Source: Exiguobacterium sibiricum 7-3 (lineage in GTDB: Bacteria; Bacillota; Bacilli; Exiguobacteriales; Exiguobacteriaceae). From it: 64,000 bases of DNA. Position numbers and translations under genes: made by a program. Shown here in pieces: positions 42,595 through 50,555 of this stretch (position 1 is the first letter of the stretch; the number at the start of each line of letters is the position of its first letter). The notes beneath the pieces are model-generated. The model had not been told where the DNA came from, did not search any database, and worked only from the letters and a program-made list of their open reading frames with translations. Where the stretch lies: contig NZ_KK211190.1 in NCBI RefSeq assembly GCF_000620865.1, forward strand, positions 186,001-250,000, in the 5' to 3' direction.

Positions 42595-44024
42595 GAGGAT
42601 TCCTCCTTAAAGGCTTCCGTCAGTAAGATACCGCGGCTGTCGTGCGGGATAGCAGCACCAAGCAACTTCGTAATCGTTGGTCCAAGTGACAGGATATGTC
42701 GGTGTGTATCAACTTTCAGACCGGCATGGACGTGTTTGCCGTACATCCAAAACGGAACAAACCGTTCTCCTTCATCGAGATGACCATGACCGCCGATCCC
42801 ATCGGCTTGTCCGTGATCCGCCATGACAATCAGTGTTGCATCGTCGAGCTTACCGAGCCGGTCCAGTTCTTCACAAAATTCAGCCAGTAAGGCATCGGCT
42901 TCTTCGATTTTCTGAACGTATTCGGAATACAGGGTGCCGCGGCTGTGACCGGTCTGATCGGTGCCGATCAATTGAATCGCCAGTAAATCCGGATCTTCTT
43001 GCTGGACGATTTGTTTGGCGCGATCGATGATGTTGCGGTCCGCGACATCATTATGCATGACGGCTGTCACGGTATGAACGTCTTTGGCACCGAAAGCATC
43101 GACGAGATGAGCGATTCCAAGAATCTTACCGGTTTTCCCGACGTCGCGCAACCGGTCAAAGACCGTATCGGTTTTGACCCCCGTCGTATTCCAGACCATG
43201 TTCGAATGGATACCGTGTTCTTCCGGACGGGCTCCGGTGAACATGGAACTGAAACAGACGACCGTTCGAGCTGGATAGACGGTCTCCATGTTCGTATACT
43301 CCGTTCCTTCTTGGCGGAGACGTTCGAGAAACGGCGTGTTCGCCGCCATGTAGCGATCTTTCCGCATGCCGTCGACAATCAGGACATAGACTTTTTGTGA
43401 TGTCGGAATCGGTGCATCGACGGTTGATTCGGTCGGTAGTTTCGGTTTCCAATCGAACAGGTAGTGATGCAGGATCCAGGCGAACAGGAACAGCCCAAGC
43501 GGAAACCAAAGATAGGACCAATCCAGTGTCTGTTCGATTGAAGCGGTTTGCCAATACGCGAGTAAAAGTCCGACTTTCGGCAGTTGTTCTTGGGCATTTC
43601 CGCTCGTCGAGTCACTGTTTTTAAGGACCAGTTTCCAAAAACGTGTGAAGTTGAGCCAGTTGGTCCCGATCCGGAGGTGATAATAAATCGTTCCCCAGAA
43701 AAAGACGGTGAAGAAGAAATAAAGACCGGCTCCATACGCAAACAGCGGCAGGAGACGCGTGTCCGTTCCTTCGATGAACAACCAGACGATTAACGGAAGC
43801 CAGAGATAATTCCGTAAGAACAACGGAAAATCAAACTTCCAATATAAGACGAGCAGTGGCAGGGTCATCAGGAATCCAAAGCCGACACCGCTGAGCGAGC
43901 CTTGCGTCAAAATCAGATAGCTGAGAAACACACCGATTGTAAAAATCGGTGTGAAGGGTTTGCCTTCATTCAATAAGTTCCACATCCGTGCGGCAACTTT
44001 TTCAAAACGGGAAGCACTTTTCAT
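42591..44024 (-). CDS. Membrane-bound phosphodiesterase / alkaline-phosphatase-superfamily protein
   Basis: About 477 residues. The N-terminal 200 residues hold five or six membrane segments. The C-terminal domain is a type I phosphodiesterase/nucleotide-pyrophosphatase fold: metal ligand in VDGMRKDRY, Thr nucleophile in PARTVVCFSSMFTG, DQTGHSRG and ADHGQADGIGGHGH. It may add or remove a phospho-head-group on a membrane lipid or glycan. I choose ATG 44024, with AAGGA eight bases upstream; ATG 44033 overlaps that site. Part of the Fur-box operon. Confidence 0.82.
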   Translation of the reverse strand: MKSASRFEKVAARMWNLLNEGKPFTPIFTIGVFLSYLILTQGSLSGVGFGFLMTLPLLVLYWKFDFPLFLRNYLWLPLIVWLFIEGTDTRLLPLFAYGAGLYFFFTVFFWGTIYYHLRIGTNWLNFTRFWKLVLKNSDSTSGNAQEQLPKVGLLLAYWQTASIEQTLDWSYLWFPLGLFLFAWILHHYLFDWKPKLPTESTVDAPIPTSQKVYVLIVDGMRKDRYMAANTPFLERLRQEGTEYTNMETVYPARTVVCFSSMFTGARPEEHGIHSNMVWNTTGVKTDTVFDRLRDVGKTGKILGIAHLVDAFGAKDVHTVTAVMHNDVADRNIIDRAKQIVQQEDPDLLAIQLIGTDQTGHSRGTLYSEYVQKIEEADALLAEFCEELDRLGKLDDATLIVMADHGQADGIGGHGHLDEGERFVPFWMYGKHVHAGLKVDTHRHILSLGPTITKLLGAAIPHDSRGILLTEAFKEESS

Positions 44025-44029
44025 GCAGG

Positions 44030-44887
44030 TCATCCTTTCGTATCGTGCTTCTTAAACTGGGTGAACAGTAATGTAACAATCGGGAAATGGCGGATGAGCA
44101 CATAGACCGGCGCCAAAAATGCGAACGCATATTTAAAGAGATGCGTCATCAAGGCGAGCTCGTATGGGTTGGCCACACCCGCAAGTTGCAGGACTGTTCC
44201 CATCGCAAGTTCATACGTTCCGAGTCCACCCGGGGTAAACTGGGCGATTCCGGACAAGACCCCGGCACTCATCGCGACGAGGACAAGCGGAAAGGCGATG
44301 TCGGCATCCGCACCTTGCAAGAGACAAAAAACGGCCCCTGCTTCAAACAGCCACGCCGTCGCCCCGTATCCAATCAAGGGATATATCGTCTTGATCCATC
44401 GCCGGACCAGCAACAAGGCGAGCAGACCACCGGCAAACGCAAGCCCGGCGACCCACATCGTCTGTCCTAATAATAACCCGGCCGCGACAAAAAGACCGAG
44501 TACGGATAGGTCGATGCCGCGTTGGGCGACAAAAATCGCCGTCGTCCGCTTCATCGGACTGCCGATCGCTCGCGCTGTCAGCAGGCGAACCGCTTCTCCT
44601 ACTTTGACAGGGGAGAGGTGATTGATTGCCAGACCGAGATACAGACTCGTCAAGTAAACAGCGATAGACGCATTTTTTTCGTCCGCCGTCCGCCAAGCGC
44701 GTGCGCGTAAATAAAACGCGAAAGCGTAAGTGACGGTAGCGGCTACTGTCCAGTAAGACGTCAACAGGGTTTGGAGATAGTCATAAACAACAGGCAGTTC
44801 CAGACCGAAACGGACGAGTAAAAAAAGAGCTGCCAACGTCAGAACGACGCCCGCAGCTCCACGTATCACAGACGATCGAGATGCCAT
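44030..44887 (-). CDS. Flippase-like membrane protein (UPF0104/AglD, LPG-synthase TM type)
   Basis: A 285-residue protein with about eight membrane segments, matching the lysylphosphatidylglycerol-synthase transmembrane region family: NHLSPVKVGEAVRLLTARAIG and FTPGGLGTYELAMGTVLQLAG are its two hallmark loops. It lacks the synthase catalytic domain. Family members are linked to lipid-sugar translocation or late glycosylation. Its first 22 bp overlap the end of the epimerase gene. In this operon it is the natural candidate for moving the polyprenyl-linked sugar across the membrane. Confidence 0.82.
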   Translation of the reverse strand: MASRSSVIRGAAGVVLTLAALFLLVRFGLELPVVYDYLQTLLTSYWTVAATVTYAFAFYLRARAWRTADEKNASIAVYLTSLYLGLAINHLSPVKVGEAVRLLTARAIGSPMKRTTAIFVAQRGIDLSVLGLFVAAGLLLGQTMWVAGLAFAGGLLALLLVRRWIKTIYPLIGYGATAWLFEAGAVFCLLQGADADIAFPLVLVAMSAGVLSGIAQFTPGGLGTYELAMGTVLQLAGVANPYELALMTHLFKYAFAFLAPVYVLIRHFPIVTLLFTQFKKHDTKG

Positions 44888-45786
44888 GTGATCATCCGTT
44901 CCATTCCATCAGCGAGCGTGACGGAGGGAACATAACCGAACGTCTGCCTTGCCGCATCGGTGTTACTCCATGTCATTGAGACATCTCCCGCCCGGGCGGG
45001 AGCAAATGCCACAGGCACGTCAAACCGTTTACTAAGCATCGCCGCGGCGTCACGCACCGATTCCGGACGGTTGGCACCAAGGTTGAAAACACCGGTTGCC
45101 CGTGCTTGCAGGGCTTGCTCCATTCCCCGCGTGATGTCGTCGATATAAGTGAAGTCCCGAATCGGGTCACCGAAAACGGTCAACGGTTGACCGTGTAATG
45201 CCTGTTCGATGAATCGATACAATGCCATGTCAGGTCGTCCGGCAGGACCGTAGACAGTGAAGAAGCGGAAGATCCCGATTTGTAGACCGTACAGATTCTG
45301 ATAAGCCTGGCAAAAAGTTTCCGCACTGTACTTGGCTGCAGCATAGGGACTCATCACCTGTCCGGTTGCTTGATGTTCCAACAGGGCACCCGTTTGTTCC
45401 CCGTAGACGGAGGAGGAAGAAGCGAAGAACAGATGCGGAATGGCATATGTGCGCGCTGCTTCGAGGACGGTCACCGTCATCGCGATATCATCCTCGATGT
45501 AGCGGTGCGGTTCCTGTAACGAACCGGGGACGCCTGGCAAAGCGGCGAGATGAAATACGGCGGCAAAGGAGTGACTGCCGAACCAAGTCGGCAAATCCTC
45601 ATGCACGTTCCCTTCGAACACCTCGATCCCGTTCTCTTGCAACAGACGAGCCCGCTCCAGTTTCAGTTCGACGTCATAATAATCCGTGAAGGCATCGATG
45701 ACACTTACGGTATGACCGCTGGCGTGAAGACGAAGCGCAAGGGCGGATCCGATGAAACCCGCGCCTCCTGTAATTCCAATCTGCAT
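44866..45786 (-). CDS. NAD-dependent sugar epimerase/dehydratase
   Basis: A 306-residue extended SDR. ITGGAGFIGSALALRL binds NAD, the Ser of FFASSSSVYG and the YAAAK motif form the catalytic site, and RFFTVYGPAGRPDMALYRF is typical of UDP-glucose/UDP-glucuronate 4-epimerases. It probably supplies an activated sugar to the GT2 enzyme. I choose ATG 45786 with GGAGGA seven bases ahead; the frame extends seven codons further without a site. It starts 25 bp after the lipoprotein gene. Confidence 0.88.
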   Translation of the reverse strand: MQIGITGGAGFIGSALALRLHASGHTVSVIDAFTDYYDVELKLERARLLQENGIEVFEGNVHEDLPTWFGSHSFAAVFHLAALPGVPGSLQEPHRYIEDDIAMTVTVLEAARTYAIPHLFFASSSSVYGEQTGALLEHQATGQVMSPYAAAKYSAETFCQAYQNLYGLQIGIFRFFTVYGPAGRPDMALYRFIEQALHGQPLTVFGDPIRDFTYIDDITRGMEQALQARATGVFNLGANRPESVRDAAAMLSKRFDVPVAFAPARAGDVSMTWSNTDAARQTFGYVPSVTLADGMERMITWHLDRL

Positions 45787-45811
45787 GTCGCGTTCCTCCG
45801 ATTCCAATCAA

Positions 45812-46993
45812 TTAGTTGAGTGGCTCTAACGCGTCAACGATTTTATCACCTGTCGTTTCGGCTTTCAGGTCACCTTTTTCGACAAGGGCATACCAAGCGT
45901 TGGCGTCAGACAACACCGTGCTGGCTTGCTCTTTTCCGAGACGGCTCTCAAGTGTCGGTTTCATTGCGATGACGAACATGTTTGCTTCCATCGCCTCGAC
46001 CCGTGCCGTATCGACGTCTTTTTTCTCAAGTGCTTCTTGTGTTTCTTCGTGGTAGCCGTCAATTTTTTCCGTTAATGCTTTAGCGAATAAGCTTTCCACT
46101 TCTTTGAACTTGACGTCTGCTGGTTTTGTTTTTGAGAAGTCATAGAGGTCTTTTAATTTCGCGACGGCTTCTTCATCGCCACCGGCAAGTGATTCCTCGA
46201 TGGCAAGTAAGAAACCGTATCCTTCCGCTTGCTCCATCTGTAATTCTTTTTCATCCGTTCCGGCTTTGACGCCATCCTCGATTTTTTGAGCGTACCCGAG
46301 AGCGGCAAGATAGAACGAACGGTAGATTGATTTATCCGTCAACTGTTTCGCGACATTGAAATCAGCAGGCTTTTTCGCCGTGATCGCTTCTTCCTGTGCC
46401 GTCAACCCGGAATTGATGGCTTGAGCAATGGAGTCTTCGTTTTTAAAGCCGTAACTTGCATCCCGTTTTTCGGCAGTCGGAATGAAGACCGTTTCTGACA
46501 TGTCTTTAATATCGTTGAGCGCAGCTGCCGCTTCATCCGTTTTGCCGGCAGCAACGGCTTCTTCCGCTGTCGCTTGTGTTGATTTTTGGAGTTTATAGAA
46601 GTAAGACTGAATGCCTTTGTCGACAAGTTGACGGGCAACGTTCTCATCCAGCTCTTTTGATTCGACACCCGCTAGTGCGGAACTGATGACTTCTTCGATT
46701 TCAGGGGCAGCCGTCGTGACGCCGCCTTTTAATTTCGAGTCATAGCTTGTCTGGACCATTTTCCAGTCAATCGCTTGACCTTCTTTGGCTTTATCGAGCT
46801 CGGCCTTGATGGAACTGAAGATGGTTAGTTCATCTTTTAAAGTCGTTGCCGCAATACCAGCGTTTGTTTTCGTCTCCGATGTTTGCTCCGTTTTCTCTTT
46901 TTTAGGAGCCGTCGTTGTGTCTTCGCTATTCCCGCAAGCAGCAAGCAGTCCTGCTGTAATGAAGAGTGATGCTACTTTTAATCGTTTTTTCAT
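45812..46993 (-). CDS. Iron-regulated lipoprotein with an internal duplication
   Basis: A 393-residue lipoprotein: lipobox LLAAC with Cys20, a T/K/E-rich linker, then two similar helical domains. Repeat cores are VISSALAGVESKELDENVARQLVDKGIQSYFYKL (about 110-145) and AINSGLTAQEEAITAKKPADFNVAKQLTDKSIYRSFYLAAL (about 210-255). All-helical, acidic. It is the first gene after the Fur-box promoter, so it is expected to be made under iron starvation. It is probably a surface iron- or glycan-binding protein working with the FTR1 permease eight kb downstream. I do not recognise a named domain. Confidence 0.78.
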   Translation of the reverse strand: MKKRLKVASLFITAGLLAACGNSEDTTTAPKKEKTEQTSETKTNAGIAATTLKDELTIFSSIKAELDKAKEGQAIDWKMVQTSYDSKLKGGVTTAAPEIEEVISSALAGVESKELDENVARQLVDKGIQSYFYKLQKSTQATAEEAVAAGKTDEAAAALNDIKDMSETVFIPTAEKRDASYGFKNEDSIAQAINSGLTAQEEAITAKKPADFNVAKQLTDKSIYRSFYLAALGYAQKIEDGVKAGTDEKELQMEQAEGYGFLLAIEESLAGGDEEAVAKLKDLYDFSKTKPADVKFKEVESLFAKALTEKIDGYHEETQEALEKKDVDTARVEAMEANMFVIAMKPTLESRLGKEQASTVLSDANAWYALVEKGDLKAETTGDKIVDALEPLN

Positions 46994-47052
46994 AATCTAT
47001 TCCCCCAGAATAAGATGATTGTGTTATAAATGATGTCGTTTTCACAAATCTA

Positions 47053-47081
47053 ACTATAGCGAGAATAATTCTCATTGTCAA
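47053..47081 (-). promoter_or_regulatory. Fur-type box inside the promoter of the 9-gene operon
   Basis: Minus strand TTGACA (47081-47076), exactly 17 bp, TATAGT (47058-47053). The spacer contains GAGAATAATTCTC (47061-47073), a perfect inverted repeat matching most of the Bacillus Fur core TGATAATNATTATCA. Bound Fur would directly block polymerase. Confidence 0.8.
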
Positions 47082-47098
47082 TTGAACTTCAAAATGAA

Positions 47099-47134
47099 AA
47101 AAATGGCTCCCGAGAAGTCTCGGAAGCCATTTTA
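47099..47134 (-). terminator. Terminator of the YbjN-like gene
   Basis: AAAATGGCT..CCGAGA / TCTCGG..AGCCATTTT stem, then TTTTCATTTT on the minus strand. Confidence 0.85.
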
Positions 47135-47144
47135 AGGTGATGTT

Positions 47145-47672
47145 TTACTGAACTTGGTCATACAATTTCGTAAGATAAGCGAATACTTCATCGGAAGCTT
47201 GGAACATCATGACAGAGTGTCCGAAGATTGCTGCCGGATTAAAGCCGTGGTCCAAATCGATCGTTGAAGCAATCGTGACATCACGGTCGCTGTCGAGGAC
47301 AACACGGAAGTATTTGAATTCTTGGTTAAAGTCGTTAATCGCATTTAAGATTGGGAGGTCTTCGACACCGTCCGGTACGTGTGTGATTGTACGGGCAAAT
47401 AACTCGACGTCGGTCGCTGTTTTACTGAAGACGATCATCATCATCGGCTCAGCGCCTGATGGTGTTTTTTCCTGCGTCATGAAGAAAACGTGTGTCTCGT
47501 TTTCACGTGCTTCCATCGGGATGCCTTTTTCGACTAAGAAAGCTTGGAATTCTTCCAGATATTGTTGTTGCACAGCCGTTACCCCGTTTTCATTTGTTTC
47601 CGGCTGAATGTTTTGGTTGATCGGTGTGACTTTGTTATCGTTCGTGTCTTTTGAGTTACGATCCTGGTCCAT
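47145..47672 (-). CDS. YbjN-domain protein
   Basis: A 175-residue cytoplasmic protein. A polar, probably disordered N-terminal 35 residues precede a YbjN-type sensor fold (VQQQYLEEFQAFLVEKGIPMEA...ILNAINDFNQEFKYFRVVLDSDRDVTIASTIDL...VMMFQASDEVFAYLTKL), which resembles type III secretion chaperones in structure. The role of such proteins in Gram-positives is unknown. It is downstream of the divergent promoter region shared with the persulfide enzyme and ends before the Fur operon promoter. Ribosome site AAGGGGGA. Confidence 0.75.
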   Translation of the reverse strand: MDQDRNSKDTNDNKVTPINQNIQPETNENGVTAVQQQYLEEFQAFLVEKGIPMEARENETHVFFMTQEKTPSGAEPMMMIVFSKTATDVELFARTITHVPDGVEDLPILNAINDFNQEFKYFRVVLDSDRDVTIASTIDLDHGFNPAAIFGHSVMMFQASDEVFAYLTKLYDQVQ

Positions 47673-47807
47673 GATTAAATCCCCCTTATAAATACTGTAA
47701 TCTCAGTTTCAAGCATTTTAGATGGAATTGCAACTAATGTCCGTTATCCTCAAAGGAACATTTTCATTTTAAAGTAAGACATCTTTGTGAATGAACGAAC
47801 AGATAAC

Positions 47808-47836
47808 TTGAAAAGGTATACCTGAATGGGTATATT
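47808..47836 (+). promoter_or_regulatory. Promoter with embedded CsoR/CstR-type operator
   Basis: TTGAAA (47808-47813), 17-bp spacer, TATATT (47831-47836). The spacer contains TATACC-TGAATG-GGTATA (47817-47834), a perfect inverted repeat of the type bound by CsoR-family repressors, including the persulfide sensor CstR. Confidence 0.7.
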
Positions 47837-47881
47837 GGTACACATAGACAATAATGGATTCTACTTAAGGAGGAAGACGGA

Positions 47882-50329
47882 ATGAAAACGATCATTGTAG
47901 GTGGAGTAGCTGGTGGAGCAACGGCGGCGGCGCGATTACGTCGATTGGACGAAACAGCAGAAATCATTCTTTTAGAACGGGGAAAAGAAATTTCTTTTGC
48001 GAACTGTGGACTCCCGTACTATATCGGGGACGTCATTAAAGACCGGAATAAACTGTTGGTTCAAACACCGGAAGGAATGAACGCACGATTCAATCTGGAC
48101 GTCCGGAATTTGTCTGAAGCGATCCGAATCAATCGTGAGCAAAAAACGGTGACGATTCGTAAAGTGGATACGGGAGAAGAGTACGACGAAACATACGACC
48201 AGTTAATTTTGTCACCAGGCGCAAAACCGATCCGTCCTGGCATTCCGGGCTTAGCGGAAGCAACGAATGTCTTTACGTTACGTAATATTCCCGATACCGA
48301 TAAGATGCGCCAGTATGTCGACGAAGCACGTCCGGCGCATGCGACTGTCATCGGCGGCGGGTTCATTGGTCTTGAAATGGCGGAAAATTTAGCCGAGCGC
48401 GGAGCGCGTGTGACCTTAGTCGAGATGTCAGATCAAGTCATGGCACCCGTCGATCCGGAAATGGCAGCCATCGTCCATGAACATTTGCGGGCGAAAGGTG
48501 TCGAGCTGATTTTAGCGGACGGCGTGGCACGTTTTGAAGAAGAAGGGACCCGTGTGGTCTTGACGAGCGGAAAAACGATTCAGACAGAAATGAATATCTT
48601 ATCAATCGGTGTCATGCCGGAAAGCAACTTGGCTTCAGAGGCCGGACTCGAATTAGGGATTAAACAGACGATTCAAGTCGATGAGACGTTACGGACATCG
48701 GACCCTTCAATTTTTGCGATTGGTGATGCGATTGAAGTCAAAGACTACATTACAGGGGAACCGGTTCACGTTCCGCTTGCTTGGCCGGCAAACCGGCAGG
48801 GCCGTCTCGTCGCTGACATCATTGCCGGACGAGATGTCCGTTATACGGGAACGCTCGGAACAGCGGTCGCAAAAGTGTTTGATTTGACGGTCGCTGCCAC
48901 GGGGAACAACGAAAAACGACTCCGTCAGTCGGGCCGCCGTTATGAAGCCATTCATCTTCACCCCGGGTCACATGCCGGTTATTATCCAGGGGCCAGTCCG
49001 ATCTCGATGAAACTCTTATTTGATCCGGTGGACGGAACGATCTTTGGTGCACAAGCGATTGGGATGACAGGTGTCGAGAAACGAATCGATGTTTTGGCAA
49101 CAGCCATTAAGGGCGGATTGACTGTCCTTGATCTTCCCGATCTTGAACTGTCGTATGCGCCTCCTTATAGTTCGGCAAAAGATCCGGTCAACATGGCAGG
49201 ATATATTGCCTCGAATATCGTACTCGGGGACAGCGAAAATGTTCACTGGCACGAGATTGATCAGATTGTCGCGGACGGCGGACTGTTGCTGGATGTCCGG
49301 GAACCTTCCGAAAATGAACTCGGTTCGATTCCGGGATCCGTCAACATCTCCTTACCGACGTTACGCCAGTCGCTTGACGAATTACCAAAAGATCAGATGA
49401 TTTACGTGACGTGTCAGGTCGGACTTCGTGGCTATGTCGCGAGTCAATTGCTCAAACAGAACGGATTTACTGTCAAAAACTTGAGTGGCGGCTATAAAAC
49501 GTGGGCGACGGTCAACCGTGACCGCGAAGCGAGAAGCCAAGTACGGGAGGAAACAGCTGTGACGACGATAAAAAGTGAGCCGAAACAAGTAACAAAAGAA
49601 CAGATTACGTTACTGGATACATGCGGTTTACAGTGCCCGGGACCGATTTTGGAGTTGAAAACGAAAATCGATCAATTACAGGATGGAGACCAAGTCTTCG
49701 TTAAAGCATCCGATCCCGGATTCCTGCCGGATGTTCAAGCGTGGGCAAAAAAACTCGGGCATACCGTCCATACGGCGGAAATGAACAAGGGAATCGTCGA
49801 AGTCTTGCTTGAAAAAGGAACGGCAACGGCAGAGCCGGTCCGATCTGACGTCACGAAGGCGGACGATGCGACGATGGTCGTCTTCAGCGGAGACCTCGAT
49901 AAAGCACTTGCATCGTTTGTCATCGCGCAAGGTGCTCGGGCGATGGGGAAACAAGTGACGATGTTCTTTACGTTCTGGGGACTGAATGTTATTCGGAAAC
50001 CGGACGCACCATCCGTTGAGAAGGCACCGATGGAACGGATGATGGGCATGATGATGCCGAAACATGCCGGCGATCTGCCGCTCTCGAACATGAATATGGG
50101 CGGGGCCGGTCAAAAAATGATGAAAAAAGTCATGAAGGATAAACAGGTCGATGCGTTAGAGACAATGATGGCGAAGGCGCAAGCAGCCGGTGTCCGAATG
50201 ATTGCCTGCACGATGTCGATGGACATCATGGGAATCAAAAAAGAAGAATTATTGGATGGCATCGATTATGGTGGTGTCGCGAGTTACCTTGGAGCTACAG
50301 ATGACGCCAACCTGAATCTGTTCATCTGA
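47882..50329 (+). CDS. Four-domain persulfide enzyme: CoA-disulfide reductase + rhodanese + TusA + DsrE2
   Basis: An 815-residue fusion. Residues 1-440 are a pyridine nucleotide-disulfide reductase with redox Cys42 (SFANCGLPYY) and GDAIEVKDYI. About 455-545 is a rhodanese with Cys511 (VTCQVGLRG). About 570-650 is a TusA/SirA domain with Cys581 and Cys585 (CGLQCPGPI). About 655-815 is a DsrE2-like domain with Cys776 (IACTMSMDIMG). Each domain carries or transfers sulfane sulfur, so the protein could pass a persulfide along its own length and reduce CoA persulfide or disulfide. Ribosome site AAGGAGGA. The operator points to induction by reactive sulfur. Confidence 0.93.
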   Translation: MKTIIVGGVAGGATAAARLRRLDETAEIILLERGKEISFANCGLPYYIGDVIKDRNKLLVQTPEGMNARFNLDVRNLSEAIRINREQKTVTIRKVDTGEEYDETYDQLILSPGAKPIRPGIPGLAEATNVFTLRNIPDTDKMRQYVDEARPAHATVIGGGFIGLEMAENLAERGARVTLVEMSDQVMAPVDPEMAAIVHEHLRAKGVELILADGVARFEEEGTRVVLTSGKTIQTEMNILSIGVMPESNLASEAGLELGIKQTIQVDETLRTSDPSIFAIGDAIEVKDYITGEPVHVPLAWPANRQGRLVADIIAGRDVRYTGTLGTAVAKVFDLTVAATGNNEKRLRQSGRRYEAIHLHPGSHAGYYPGASPISMKLLFDPVDGTIFGAQAIGMTGVEKRIDVLATAIKGGLTVLDLPDLELSYAPPYSSAKDPVNMAGYIASNIVLGDSENVHWHEIDQIVADGGLLLDVREPSENELGSIPGSVNISLPTLRQSLDELPKDQMIYVTCQVGLRGYVASQLLKQNGFTVKNLSGGYKTWATVNRDREARSQVREETAVTTIKSEPKQVTKEQITLLDTCGLQCPGPILELKTKIDQLQDGDQVFVKASDPGFLPDVQAWAKKLGHTVHTAEMNKGIVEVLLEKGTATAEPVRSDVTKADDATMVVFSGDLDKALASFVIAQGARAMGKQVTMFFTFWGLNVIRKPDAPSVEKAPMERMMGMMMPKHAGDLPLSNMNMGGAGQKMMKKVMKDKQVDALETMMAKAQAAGVRMIACTMSMDIMGIKKEELLDGIDYGGVASYLGATDDANLNLFI

Positions 50330-50365
50330 TGTATTCGATTATTAAATAATAAAGATATTCTCAAC

Positions 50366-50396
50366 AAGCCTCCCTTCCACGGAGGCTTGTTTTTTA
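50366..50396 (+). terminator. Terminator of the persulfide enzyme gene
   Basis: CAAGCCTCC / GGAGGCTTG stem with loop CTTCCAC, then six T. Confidence 0.92.
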
Positions 50397-50400
50397 CGTT

Positions 50401-50425
50401 AAACCTAACATCAGATGTTAGGTTT
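50401..50425. repeat. Perfect 25-bp palindrome upstream of the AGCS symporter
   Basis: AAACCTAACATC-A-GATGTTAGGTTT. The one-base centre makes it a better protein operator than an RNA hairpin, though GATTTTTT follows eight bases later. It is directly after the terminator of the preceding gene and 130 bp before the symporter start. Confidence 0.55.
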
Positions 50426-50472
50426 CGTGATTTTTTACGTACTTGAACGATCTAAAAGAAGAAAATGAATTT

Positions 50473-50487
50473 GATTTTCTGAAATTA
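50473..50487. promoter_or_regulatory. Possible CodY box
   Basis: GATTTTCTGAAATTA differs at three positions from the CodY motif AATTTTCWGAAAATT. Amino-acid symporters of this type are common CodY targets. Weak. Confidence 0.35.
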
Positions 50488-50555
50488 TTTTCGTATCATA
50501 GAAAACATGTGAAAAAAGGTTACATGATCGAACGTTAAAATAAGGGGGAACATCT

